Assembly: GCF_002262885.1 (NCBI RefSeq)
Contig: NZ_NKYF01000017.1
Span: 62,001-126,000 of the forward strand
Direction: 5' to 3'
From: Pseudonocardia sp. MH-G8
GTDB taxonomy: Bacteria > Actinomycetota > Actinomycetes > Mycobacteriales > Pseudonocardiaceae
DNA length: 64,000 bases
In this document: in pieces, positions 8,304 through 16,433 of the stretch
How the letters are laid out: every line of letters starts with the position of its first letter
How positions within the stretch are numbered: position 1 is the stretch's first letter
The notes under the pieces: model-generated
The model's input: only the letters and a program-made list of their open reading frames with translations
Told to the model about the DNA's origin: nothing
Databases searched by the model: none
Translations under genes and position numbers: made by a program

Positions 8304-9298
8304 CGGGCGTGAGGCCGGCACTGCCGCTGCGCCGGCACGCCCGGCTGCGGACCACCGCCCTCGACGAGGCGCAGGAGGCGGCGGGGCGGGTGATGTCGGC
8401 GCACCGGCTGCGGGCCACGCGGCCCCGGGAGTTCGGCTCCCGGCTGCACGCCGTCCGGATCGGCGACTCGACGTTGCTCTCCGCGCTCTACGACGGCGCG
8501 GCCGAGGTCACCGCCGGCGTCCCGATGGACTACTACACCCTGCTGCTCGTCCTCAGCGGCGGCCTGGACGTCGAAGGGGAGGCGGGCACCGGCCGGATCG
8601 GCGCCGGGCGGGCCTGCGTGATCTCGCCGGGGGAGCGGTTGCGGCTGCGGTTCGCGCCGGGGACGGCGCAGGTCGCGGCGAAGCTGCCCCGCGCGGTCGT
8701 CGAGCGGGGCTACACCCGGATCGGCGCCGAGCCCGCCCGCGGGCTGGTCTTCGGACTGACCGTGCCGGACGACTCCGCCTGGACCGGCGTCCTGCGCCTG
8801 GCGGTGTCCACGGTGGACCGGTTCGACAGCGGGATCCTGCCCGCAGGCGCCGGGCTCGAGCTCGAACGGATGCTGGTCACGTCGCTGCTGCTGGCCCAGC
8901 CGCACGATCGGGCGGAGGCGATGCTGCGCGGCGGCGGGGCCCGCGGGTACCGCGCGGCGGGCGTCGCCGCGGAGGCACTCGCGGGCGACCCCGTGGCACC
9001 GCTGCGGCCCGAGGAGCTCGCCCGGGACGCGGGGGTCTCGCTGCGCACGCTGCAGGAAGGCTTCCGGAGCCGGTTCGGCGCCTCGCTCACGGGTTACCAG
9101 CGCGAGCTCCGGCTGGAACGCGCCCACCGGGCCCTGTCCGCGCCCGGCGGCACGGGCACCGTGGCCGACGTGTCCCTGGCGTGCGGGTTCCTCCACCTGG
9201 GCCGGTTCGCCCGCGACTACCGGCTGCGCTACGGGATCACCCCGTCGACCACCCTGCACGCCTCGCGCGGCGCGGACAGCGCCGCGCGAGGTGGATAG
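8300..9298 (+). CDS. AraC family transcriptional regulator
   Basis: 332 residues from the GTG that overlaps the ligase stop (a second GTG at 8309 is possible). An AraC-binding-domain-2-like cupin region lies at about 30-170 and two C-terminal helix-turn-helix units at about 230-325 (LARDAGVSLRTLQEGF and VADVSLACGFLHLGRFARDY). The layout matches activators of aromatic catabolic operons that sense the substrate. It lies at the end of the 2781-8303 operon and 61 bases before the P450 gene, so it may activate either or both. Confidence 0.85.
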   Translation: MTGVRPALPLRRHARLRTTALDEAQEAAGRVMSAHRLRATRPREFGSRLHAVRIGDSTLLSALYDGAAEVTAGVPMDYYTLLLVLSGGLDVEGEAGTGRIGAGRACVISPGERLRLRFAPGTAQVAAKLPRAVVERGYTRIGAEPARGLVFGLTVPDDSAWTGVLRLAVSTVDRFDSGILPAGAGLELERMLVTSLLLAQPHDRAEAMLRGGGARGYRAAGVAAEALAGDPVAPLRPEELARDAGVSLRTLQEGFRSRFGASLTGYQRELRLERAHRALSAPGGTGTVADVSLACGFLHLGRFARDYRLRYGITPSTTLHASRGADSAARGG

Positions 9299-9359
9299 AC
9301 CCCTCCCGTGGCGAGAGCGACGCTGGATCGACCCGTCAGTGCAGACGAAGGAGTCTCCC

Positions 9360-10544
9360 GTGACCAGCACCGATCGCGCCTTCGACCACCTCGACGGCAC
9401 CCTTTCCGCCACCGAGGTCCGACGCGCCCACGCCGACATGCGCGAGGCCTGCCCGGTGGTCCACAGTGACCGACACGGCGGGTTCGACTACCTCACCCGC
9501 TACGAGAACGTCCGCGGCGCGTTGACCGACCCGGCGTCCTTCTCCTCCGCGGACGGAGTGAAGATCCCCACCAGCGCGCTGCGCCCGCGCGTCCCGGCAC
9601 TGGAGTTCGACGATCCGGAGCACGCGCAGTGGCGTCGTGTCCTGGACGGACCGCTGACGCCGCGCGCGGTGAAGGCGCTCGAGCCGGTGATCACCGCGGT
9701 CGTCGACCTGCTGATCGACGACTTCGCCGCCGCGGGCACGGCCGACCTCGTCGACCAGCTGGCCGAACCGCTGCCCGCGATCGTGATCGGCCGGATGATC
9801 GGGCTCGACCAGGGCGAGGCCGTCCGGGCGCGGGGGATCGCCGCCGCGCTCTACGCCGCCATGGGCTCCGTCGCGTTCCCCGCGCGGTACGCCGAGTTCC
9901 ACGAGACCACCCAGCGCTGGTTGGCCGATCGCCGGGAGCGCCCGCGCGAGGACCTGCTCACCGAGATGGCGAGCGGGGTCGTACAGGGCAAGGTGATCGA
10001 CGAGGCCGGTGCCACCGGTCTGCTGCTCGCCTACATCGTGGGCGGTCACCACTCCACCGGATCGGCGCTCGGCGGGCTGATCCGGCACGTCCTGACCCTG
10101 CCCGGCCTGCGGGACGAGCTGCGCGCCGACCGGCGCGGCCTGCCCCGGGTGATCGAGGAGAGCCTGCGGCTCACCACCCCGCTGCAGCTGTTCGCCCGGA
10201 CCCTGCGCTGCCCCGTGCAGGTCGGCGACCGCGAGCTTCCCGAGGGGGAGCGGGTGCTGCTCGACCTCGCCGCCGCGAACCGCGATCCGCGGGAGTTCCG
10301 CGATCCGGAGACGTTCGACCGCGCCCGCACGCGCAATCGGCACGTCGCCTTCGGCGCCGGAGCGCACGTGTGCCAGGGCCAGCACCTCGCCAGGGCCGAG
10401 CTGCGGATCGCGCTGGGCAGGCTCCTCGACCGGCTCCCGGACCTGCGGCTGGACGGCGACCCGGTCGAGAGCGGCCTGGTCGGCGGTTCCCTGATGACCC
10501 ACTACGCCCTGCCCGTCTCCTTCACCCCGGAGGGCGCCCCGTGA
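9360..10544 (+). CDS. cytochrome P450
   Basis: A 394-residue bacterial P450. The heme motif FGAGAHVCQG has Cys338 as the iron ligand, and the ExxR pair is in EESLR at about 267-270. The I-helix motif is GGHHST (228-233): the usual Asp/Glu before the proton-relay Thr is His231, with Ser232 and Thr233 following. A His here is known in CYP51 (AGHHT), so activity is not excluded. The GTG at 9360 has AAGGAG seven bases upstream. The next gene overlaps the stop and encodes its probable reductase. Hydroxylation or O-demethylation of an aromatic substrate is suggested by context. Confidence 0.9.
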   Translation: MTSTDRAFDHLDGTLSATEVRRAHADMREACPVVHSDRHGGFDYLTRYENVRGALTDPASFSSADGVKIPTSALRPRVPALEFDDPEHAQWRRVLDGPLTPRAVKALEPVITAVVDLLIDDFAAAGTADLVDQLAEPLPAIVIGRMIGLDQGEAVRARGIAAALYAAMGSVAFPARYAEFHETTQRWLADRRERPREDLLTEMASGVVQGKVIDEAGATGLLLAYIVGGHHSTGSALGGLIRHVLTLPGLRDELRADRRGLPRVIEESLRLTTPLQLFARTLRCPVQVGDRELPEGERVLLDLAAANRDPREFRDPETFDRARTRNRHVAFGAGAHVCQGQHLARAELRIALGRLLDRLPDLRLDGDPVESGLVGGSLMTHYALPVSFTPEGAP

Positions 10545-11482
10545 GCGAGGTCAGGGTCGTCGTCGACGGGCGCAGCGTGCTCGCCGAGGACGTGGTGGAG
10601 TTCGCCCTGCGTCCGGTGGCCGGCGGGGAGCTGCCCGCGTGGGAGCCCGGCGCGCACGTCGACGTCGTCACCGGGGACGGGCTGGTCCGCCAGTACTCGC
10701 TGTGCGGCGATCCGGCCGACCGCACCACCTACCGGATCGCGGTGCTGCGACAGGCGGACGGCCGGGGCGGCTCGGCGTGGCTGCACGACCGGCTGGACGT
10801 GGGGGACGAGGTCACGCTGCGCGGGCCGCGCAACCACTTCCCGCTGGAGCCCGCGGCGAGCTACCTGTTCCTCGCCGGCGGCATCGGGATCACCCCGCTG
10901 AGGACGATGGTCCGGCAGGTGTCGTCCTCCGGCGCTGCATGGACGCTGCACTACGGCGGCCGCACCCGGACCTCGATGGCGTATGCCGCCGAAATCGGTG
11001 CCGTCGACGGGGGCCGGGTCACCCTGGTTCCCCAGGACGAGACCGGCCTGATCGACCTCGACGCCGCCGTCGACGCCGCGCCGCCGGGCACCGCGGTCTA
11101 CTGCTGCGGTCCGGAACCGCTGATCGCCGCGGCGGAGGCCGTGTGCACAGCCCGCGGGTTGCCGCTGCGCACGGAGCGGTTCAGTCCCACGGAGATCGCC
11201 CCCGACGCCGTCGACACCGCGTTCGTCGTGGAGCTGGCGGCCAGCGGTGGGGAGCTGGCGGTCCCCGCCCACCGGTCGATCGTCGACGTGCTGGTCGAGG
11301 CGGGCGTCGACATCCTCACCTCCTGCGAGGAGGGCACCTGCGGCACCTGCGCGACGGCCGTCCTCGCGGGCACCCCCGACCATCGCGACTCCGTCCTCAC
11401 CGACGAGGAGCACGCGGCGGGCGACCGGCTGCTGCCGTGCGTCTCCCGCGCCCGCTCCGCCCGGCTCGTGCTCGACCTGTGA
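10541..11482 (+). CDS. VanB/phthalate-dioxygenase-reductase-like FMN/[2Fe-2S] oxidoreductase
   Basis: A 313-residue electron-transfer protein with a flavin domain (RQYSLCGDP, residues 48-56), a pyridine-nucleotide domain (AGGIGITPLRTM, then YCCGPEPL) and a C-terminal plant-type [2Fe-2S] ferredoxin domain with SCEEGTCGTC and a fourth Cys in LLPCVS. This order (FNR first, ferredoxin last) is that of VanB and phthalate dioxygenase reductases. It overlaps the P450 stop (GTGA), so it probably passes NAD(P)H electrons to that P450, making a two-component P450 system. Confidence 0.9.
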   Translation: MSEVRVVVDGRSVLAEDVVEFALRPVAGGELPAWEPGAHVDVVTGDGLVRQYSLCGDPADRTTYRIAVLRQADGRGGSAWLHDRLDVGDEVTLRGPRNHFPLEPAASYLFLAGGIGITPLRTMVRQVSSSGAAWTLHYGGRTRTSMAYAAEIGAVDGGRVTLVPQDETGLIDLDAAVDAAPPGTAVYCCGPEPLIAAAEAVCTARGLPLRTERFSPTEIAPDAVDTAFVVELAASGGELAVPAHRSIVDVLVEAGVDILTSCEEGTCGTCATAVLAGTPDHRDSVLTDEEHAAGDRLLPCVSRARSARLVLDL

Positions 11483-11505
11483 CACCTTCCCCCGAGAGGA
11501 CGACG

Positions 11506-12816
11506 ATGTCCGACACCCGCGCTCCCGGAGCCACCGCGGGGACGACCAGTCCCTGGCGCGTCGCGCTGGCCGGCCTGATCGGCACCACCATCGAGTGGTA
11601 CGACTTCTTCATCTACGCGCTGGCCGCCACGCTGGTGTTCGGCCCGCAGTTCTTCCCGAGCACGTCGGACGTGGCGAGCACGCTGGCGGCCCTGTCGACG
11701 TTCGCCATCGGCTTCGTCGCCCGGCCCATCGGCGGGGCACTGATCGGGCACTTCGGCGACCGGGTCGGCCGCAAGCGGATGCTGGTGCTCTCCCTGCTCG
11801 TGATGGGGGTCGGCACGGCGCTGATCGGCATCCTGCCGACCTACGAGACGATCGGCGTCGTCGCGCCGGTCCTGCTGGTGCTCATCCGGCTCGCCCAGGG
11901 CCTCGCGGTCGGCGGCGAGTGGGGCGGCGCCACCCTGCTGGCGCTCGAGCACGCCAGCACCCCGGCCCAGCGCACGCTGTTCAGCTCGCTGCCCCAGGTA
12001 GGGCTGCCGCTCGGCGTGGTGCTGTCCAGCATGGTCTTCCTCGTGGTGCGGCTGGGCACGGGAGACGAGGGCTTCGTCGGCTGGGGGTGGCGGATCCCGT
12101 TCCTGGCCAGTGCCGTGCTCGTCGTCGTCGGCCTGGTGATCCGGCTGAAGCTGGACGAGAGCCCGGAGTTCGAGCGGCTCCGCGCGCAGAACACCGTCCG
12201 TCGGGCCCCGATCGCCGACGTGTTCCGCGCCCCGAAGATCTGGGTCCCGGCCTCCGGGATCACCATCGCCGCGTCGGTGCTGGGCAACCTGCTCCTCGCG
12301 TTCGTGCTGGGCTACGCCGCCCAGGCCGGGCTGCACAGCGCGTCGGCGATGCTCACGGTCACGATGGTCGCGGCGGTGCTGTGGGCGCTCGCGCTGCCGC
12401 TCGCGGCCGTGCTCGCCGGACGGCTCGGCCGCAAGCGGGTGCTCGTCGCCGGGATCGTCGCCATGGGAATCTGGGCGGTCCCGTACTTCGCGCTGGTCCA
12501 GTCCGGATCGGGGGTCGGCCTCTACGTCGGCTCGATCGTCGCGGCACTCACCATCGCCCTGATGACCGGTCCCTACGGCGCCTACCTGACCGAGGCGTTC
12601 CCCACCGAGATCCGCTACAGCGGCGCGTCGGTGGCGTACGGCATCGGCGGCCTGCTGGGCGGTGCCTTCGCCCCGATCATCGCGACCCTGCTCGCGACCG
12701 CCTCCGGCGGGCTCATCGCGGTGGCCTGGTACGTCGTTGCCGCCGCACTGGTCAGCCTGGTCGCCACGCTGACCTTGCACAGCCCTTACCGGCCGGTCGC
12801 CCCAGCGGTGGTGTGA
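11506..12816 (+). CDS. MFS transporter, metabolite:H+ symporter (MHS) type
   Basis: A 436-residue protein with about 12 membrane helices. The start of helix 1, GTTIEWYDFF, and the loop GHFGDRVGRKRML are typical of the MHS group (ShiA, ProP, KgtP and aromatic-acid relatives). The ATG at 11506 is preceded by GAGAGGACGACG. It is 23 bases after the reductase and ends the island, so import of the aromatic substrate of the upstream genes is the likely job. The homologue at 50305-51630 in the transposon belongs to the same group. A short GC hairpin (12815-12830) overlaps its stop. Confidence 0.85.
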   Translation: MSDTRAPGATAGTTSPWRVALAGLIGTTIEWYDFFIYALAATLVFGPQFFPSTSDVASTLAALSTFAIGFVARPIGGALIGHFGDRVGRKRMLVLSLLVMGVGTALIGILPTYETIGVVAPVLLVLIRLAQGLAVGGEWGGATLLALEHASTPAQRTLFSSLPQVGLPLGVVLSSMVFLVVRLGTGDEGFVGWGWRIPFLASAVLVVVGLVIRLKLDESPEFERLRAQNTVRRAPIADVFRAPKIWVPASGITIAASVLGNLLLAFVLGYAAQAGLHSASAMLTVTMVAAVLWALALPLAAVLAGRLGRKRVLVAGIVAMGIWAVPYFALVQSGSGVGLYVGSIVAALTIALMTGPYGAYLTEAFPTEIRYSGASVAYGIGGLLGGAFAPIIATLLATASGGLIAVAWYVVAAALVSLVATLTLHSPYRPVAPAVV

Positions 12817-12938
12817 CCGCGCCGGCGGTCGCGGCACCGGACGCGTCCAGCGCGTAGCACCGGCCATACCCTGGAGGAACAGGCCGCCCTCCGGCCGGGG
12901 GCACACTTCGGGTTCGGGGTCGTCCGATCTTCGAGATT

Positions 12939-13514
12939 ATGACAGTTGTTGCCCGGCCACCCAGGGTGCCGCCGCTGACGGAGGAGGAGCTGCCCGGCAT
13001 GATCCTGTCGAAGGTGCGTGACCCGCGTTTGGTGACCCTCCGCCGCGGCGGGACCCTGACGGATCCCGATCACCACCTGCTGGCCCTCTGGGCAGCTTCC
13101 TGCGCCGAGCACGTCCTGCACCTGTTCGAGTCCGCTCACCCCGGGGATCCGCGACCACGCCAGGCGATCGAGCACGTCCGGGCCTGGGTCCGTGGCGAGG
13201 TCGGGATGATGGCGTCCCGCGCCGCCGGTGGCCATGCCATGGGGGCGGCACGCGACAAGCGAGGGGCAGCGCGCCATGCCGCGTATGCCGCCGGCCAGGC
13301 CGGGGCGGTTGCCCACGTCGCCGCCCACGAGCTCGGCGCCGCTGCCTACGCGATCAAGGCCGCGCGCGCTGCCGCTCCGTCCGGCGGGTCCGAGGCCGCG
13401 GGTCGACTCGAGTGCCGGTGGCAGCGCGACCTGCTCCCGGAGGCGATCCGCGAACTCGTGCTCGATGACCAGCGGCTGCGCAACGACATCTGCTGGTCGG
13501 TTTTCGACTGCTGA
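12939..13514 (+). CDS. Imm5-like putative immunity protein, orphan
   Basis: A 191-residue cytoplasmic protein. The stretch LALWAASCAEHVLHLFE, a following charged helix (RQAIEHVRAWVRGE), and a long run of Ala/His-rich helical repeats (about 95-145) ending in AHELGAAAYAIKAA resemble the Imm-5-like family, proposed as immunity proteins of polymorphic toxin systems. No toxin gene is adjacent: upstream is the transporter, downstream a decayed hydrolase on the other strand. The role is therefore only a family-level suggestion. A terminator-like GC hairpin lies about 110 bases upstream. Confidence 0.6.
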   Translation: MTVVARPPRVPPLTEEELPGMILSKVRDPRLVTLRRGGTLTDPDHHLLALWAASCAEHVLHLFESAHPGDPRPRQAIEHVRAWVRGEVGMMASRAAGGHAMGAARDKRGAARHAAYAAGQAGAVAHVAAHELGAAAYAIKAARAAAPSGGSEAAGRLECRWQRDLLPEAIRELVLDDQRLRNDICWSVFDC

Positions 13515-13515
13515 A

Positions 13516-13731
13516 AGGGGCGAGGTCGTGGCCGACGAGTCGAAGCCGGGGGAGCGGGGACGCCGAACCCGGGCGGGACAGGACGATCGCGTCGGCGCGG
13601 TCGAGCTCCCCGATGAGTGGACCCCAGATGGTTGCGGACTCGGGGTTGCCGTGGACCAGGACGAGGGGAGTGCGCGCAGGAAGCTGCCTCGCTGATACTT
13701 GTTGGGTGACACACAAGTATAAAATGACCAT
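13516..13731 (-). pseudogene. decayed alpha/beta hydrolase, N-terminal remnant
   Basis: Reading the minus strand, the frame gives PLVLVHGNPESATIWGPLIG and then ELDRADAIVLSRPG, the first strand and loop of a haloalkane-dehalogenase/epoxide-hydrolase-like alpha/beta hydrolase. After this the family pattern continues in the other two frames (PGFGVPAPP, then GFDSSATT), so at least two frameshifts are present, and the nucleophile, acid and His regions are missing. The remnant ends within a few bases of the Imm5-like stop. It faces the TetR gene at 13820 across a preserved palindrome, the normal layout of a regulator and its target. Confidence 0.6.
13695..13720. promoter_or_regulatory. operator-like inverted repeat between TetR and hydrolase remnant
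   Basis: Perfect 8-base arms ATACTTGT (13695-13702) and ACAAGTAT (13713-13720) are separated by ten bases, 26 bp in all. It lies in the divergent interval between the TetR gene and the dead hydrolase and is the likely TetR site. Confidence 0.55.
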
Positions 13732-13819
13732 CGAACTGTCCCGGCGCAGCCGAACGCGGCGGTGCTGCAGCCACCGCTCGAGCCCGGTATACGCTTGTCC
13801 CGATGTGTGAGCAGTCCTG

Positions 13820-14425
13820 ATGCCCGATCAGCCTCCCGCTCGCCGCACGCAGCAAGAGCGTCGCGAAGAGACCGAACGCAAGGTGCTGGCTGCCGCGACG
13901 GCGCTGATCGCCCGGCGCGGGTCACGTGCGCTCACCCTGGCCGAGGTCGGCGAGGCCGCAGGCTACAGCCGAGGGATCGTCTCCCACCACTTCGGCAACC
14001 GCGAGAATCTGCTCCGCGCGGTGATGCGCGATGCTCGGACCTTCACCGTCCCGGATCGTGGGGACAGCGCCGCGGACTGGCTGGCGGCGGCGGTTCGCGC
14101 CTACCTCGAGAACGTCACCAGCCGACGGCCGTCTGCCGCCGCGTTCCTGCAGATGTGGGGCGAGGCGATTGCCGCCGATCCCGTCCTGATGCCGCTCTAC
14201 GCGGAAGATGACGCCAGCTTCCGTCGGCTCCTCGCCGACAAGGTCCGTGAAGGGATCTGCGACGGCTCGGTGCGAGCGGATGCCGACCCGGAGGCGACGG
14301 CCGTGTCCCTGGTGGGCCTCCTTCGCGGGATCGCGCTGCAGCTGATCTCGACCCCGCCGCCGGCGCGAGTCGAAGCGATCATCGACGAAGCCGAGCGGTC
14401 CACCCGGCGTGCTCTCAGGCCGTGA
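13820..14425 (+). CDS. TetR family transcriptional regulator
   Basis: A 201-residue regulator. The HTH region reads TLAEVGEAAGYSRGIVSHHF then GNRENLL, at about residues 39-65; the C-terminal half is helical and resembles TetR_C domains. The ATG at 13820 is used. It is divergent from the hydrolase remnant at 13516-13731 with a 26-bp palindrome between them, so its original target is probably dead and it may now control only itself. The O-methyltransferase 107 bases downstream has its own inverted repeat upstream. Confidence 0.85.
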   Translation: MPDQPPARRTQQERREETERKVLAAATALIARRGSRALTLAEVGEAAGYSRGIVSHHFGNRENLLRAVMRDARTFTVPDRGDSAADWLAAAVRAYLENVTSRRPSAAAFLQMWGEAIAADPVLMPLYAEDDASFRRLLADKVREGICDGSVRADADPEATAVSLVGLLRGIALQLISTPPPARVEAIIDEAERSTRRALRP

Positions 14426-14452
14426 ACCAGGTCCTCAGCACCCGGCCTGTGT

Positions 14453-14488
14453 GAACCGATAATCGACGTTATGACAGTTATCGGGTTC
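14453..14488. promoter_or_regulatory. inverted repeat upstream of the O-methyltransferase
   Basis: Arms GAACCGATAA (14453-14462) and TTATCGGGTTC (14478-14488) pair with one bulged base around a 15-base loop. It lies between the TetR stop and the methyltransferase start and could be an operator or a weak terminator. Confidence 0.35.
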
Positions 14489-14532
14489 GAGGCCCGGCCG
14501 AGGGAGGGCCGGCCCCAATCCGATTGACAGGC

Positions 14533-15552
14533 ATGCCAGCGTTGACCTTCGTGACCGCACACGACATCGCCTCGATCCGGACCATGGCCGGCTTGGCCAC
14601 ACCGATGGCTCTGCGTGTGGCGGTGACCCTGGGTCTACCGGACCGGCTGCGCGGCGACGGCGTCAGCACCGAGCAGGTCGCCACCGAACTGAACGTGTCA
14701 CCGGTGGCGCTCGAGCTGCTGCTCGGCCACCTCGCGACACTCGGGATCGTCGAGCGTGCGTCCACGGGTCACCGGACCACCGACTACGGGGCGTCCCTGT
14801 GCGCCGACGCCGACAACGGCCTGGTCAACTTCCTGCACCTGGACATGGCCGGCGGTCGCGCAGAGATGGCCCTCGTGGAACTCCTGCACAGCATCACCAC
14901 CGGCGGCGCCGCCTACCCGCGCCGCCACGGCCAGGACTTCTGGGCCGACCTCGCCCGGTTCCCGCACCTGCGTGAATCGTTCGACCAGCAGATGACGCAC
15001 CGGTTCCGCGACCAGGTCCCGCAGATCCTGGCCGGGTACGACTGGGGCCGCTTCCCCACCGTCGTCGACGTCGGGGGCGGGCACGGCACGCTCCTCGCCG
15101 CGATCCTGGCCGCCCATCCCCGGATGCGCGGTCACCTGGTCGACCTCGAGCCCACCGCGGACGGGGCGCGCGGCACCTTCGCCGCACAACGCCTGGCGGA
15201 TCGGGCCCAGGTGACAGCGGGGAGCTTCTTCGACCCCCTCCCTCGCGGGGCGGATGCCTACCTGCTGTGCGACATCCTGCACGACTGGGACGACGACGGC
15301 GCGCACCGGATTCTCGGCCGTTGCGTGGAGGCCGTGCCCCCGACCGGTCGCGTCCTGGTCATCGAGCCCGTCGGCGGCCGGCGTGACAGCACCGGGTTCG
15401 ACCTGGCCATGCTCGCGATCTTCGGTGGTCGGGAACGTCGGATCGACGAGCTCGACGCCCTGGCCGCGGCCCACGGGCTGACCCTCGATGCCGTGACGGA
15501 CGTGAGCGACCAGCGCTGCCTCCTGGAGTTCCGGCTCGCCGCCACGGGCTGA
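14533..15552 (+). CDS. SAM-dependent O-methyltransferase, acetylserotonin-OMT type
   Basis: A 339-residue two-domain methyltransferase. The N-terminal winged-helix dimerisation domain (about 1-95) includes a segment with SPVALELLLGHLATLGIV; the C-terminal Rossmann domain has motif I VVDVGGGHGTLLA and a catalytic-base region CDILHDWDDDGAHRIL, where the His is the expected general base. Such enzymes O-methylate phenolic or polyketide hydroxyls. ATG 14533 is chosen; TTG 14524 in the same frame is possible. It stands alone and converges on the SDR gene; no biosynthetic cluster is visible around it. Confidence 0.85.
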   Translation: MPALTFVTAHDIASIRTMAGLATPMALRVAVTLGLPDRLRGDGVSTEQVATELNVSPVALELLLGHLATLGIVERASTGHRTTDYGASLCADADNGLVNFLHLDMAGGRAEMALVELLHSITTGGAAYPRRHGQDFWADLARFPHLRESFDQQMTHRFRDQVPQILAGYDWGRFPTVVDVGGGHGTLLAAILAAHPRMRGHLVDLEPTADGARGTFAAQRLADRAQVTAGSFFDPLPRGADAYLLCDILHDWDDDGAHRILGRCVEAVPPTGRVLVIEPVGGRRDSTGFDLAMLAIFGGRERRIDELDALAAAHGLTLDAVTDVSDQRCLLEFRLAATG

Positions 15553-15574
15553 AGCGGCCGCGACCCACCGGTCG

Positions 15575-16336
15575 TCACAGGAGGGCTCCCCCGGAGACCT
15601 CGATGCGTTCCGCGGTGATCCAGCGCATGTCCTCGGAGGCGAGCGCGGCGATGGCGTCGCCGATCTCCTCGGGCTTGCCGACCCGGCCGAGCGCGGTCTG
15701 CGCGGCGAGGGCCACCCGCAGCTCGGGGTCGTCGCGCATGGCGCCGCCGTTGAAGTCGGTGGCGCTCGGGCCGGGGGCGACCGTGTTGATCCGGATGCCG
15801 CGCGGGCCGAGCTCGGCGGCCAGGCTGCGGGAGAAGGCCTCCACCGCCGCCTTCGACGCCGAGTAGACCGACGTTCCCGGGCTGACGTGACGGGTCAGGG
15901 AGGTCGACACGTTGATGATGCGGCCGCCCTCGGCGAGGTGTGGCACGAGCGCCTGGATGAGGAAGAACGTGCCGCGGAGGTTGGTGTGCACGAGCGCGTC
16001 GAAGCTCTCCACCGTGACGTCCTCGAGCCGACCGAACAGACCGATGCCGGCGTTGTTCACCAGGACGTCGAGCTTGCCGCTCCCCCATCGGGCGCGGATC
16101 TCGTCGGTCAGCTCGGTGGTGAAGGTCGCGAACGACCCGACGTCGCTGATGTCGAGCCGCTTCGCGACCGCGTCACCGCCCGCGTCCTGGATCATCCGCA
16201 CGGTCTCCGCGGCTCCCACCGCGCCATCCCGGTAGGTCACGACGACCTTCGCGTCACGGCGGGCGAGTGCGAGCGCGGTGCTGCGCCCGAGCCCTCGGTT
16301 CGCGCCGGTGACCAAGGCGATCCGGTGTTCTGTCAT
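15575..16336 (-). CDS. SDR family NAD(P)-dependent oxidoreductase
   Basis: A 253-residue classical short-chain dehydrogenase. Cofactor loop TGANRGLG (10-17), NNAG (94-97), catalytic Ser in NVSTS, YSASK with Tyr158 and Lys162, and VAPGPSATD in the C-terminal part are all present. Tyr34-Arg35 after the second beta strand suggests NADPH. It is divergent from the TetR gene at 16434 with a palindrome between them, so it is probably repressed by that TetR and induced by an unknown carbonyl or alcohol compound. Confidence 0.9.
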   Translation of the reverse strand: MTEHRIALVTGANRGLGRSTALALARRDAKVVVTYRDGAVGAAETVRMIQDAGGDAVAKRLDISDVGSFATFTTELTDEIRARWGSGKLDVLVNNAGIGLFGRLEDVTVESFDALVHTNLRGTFFLIQALVPHLAEGGRIINVSTSLTRHVSPGTSVYSASKAAVEAFSRSLAAELGPRGIRINTVAPGPSATDFNGGAMRDDPELRVALAAQTALGRVGKPEEIGDAIAALASEDMRWITAERIEVSGGALL

Positions 16337-16354
16337 GAGCGTGCCCCTTCGCTG

Positions 16355-16374
16355 AAGTAAGTAATTACTGACTT
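16355..16374. promoter_or_regulatory. TetR operator-like palindrome
   Basis: AAGTAAGTAATTACTGACTT is a 20-bp palindrome with one mismatched pair; its core AGTAATTACT is perfect. It lies between the divergent SDR and TetR genes, 19 bases from the SDR start, a placement typical for repression of the SDR gene. Confidence 0.6.
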
Positions 16375-16433
16375 ATCGCCAATGTAGGGTCGCGTCAGCC
16401 CGGCGTCAACGCCCGCACCGAGACGGAGACCAC

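Noticed and set aside
12936..14482. Shared TTATGACAGTT at 12936 and 14469
   Set aside because: An 11-base match with no continued similarity on either side; probably chance.
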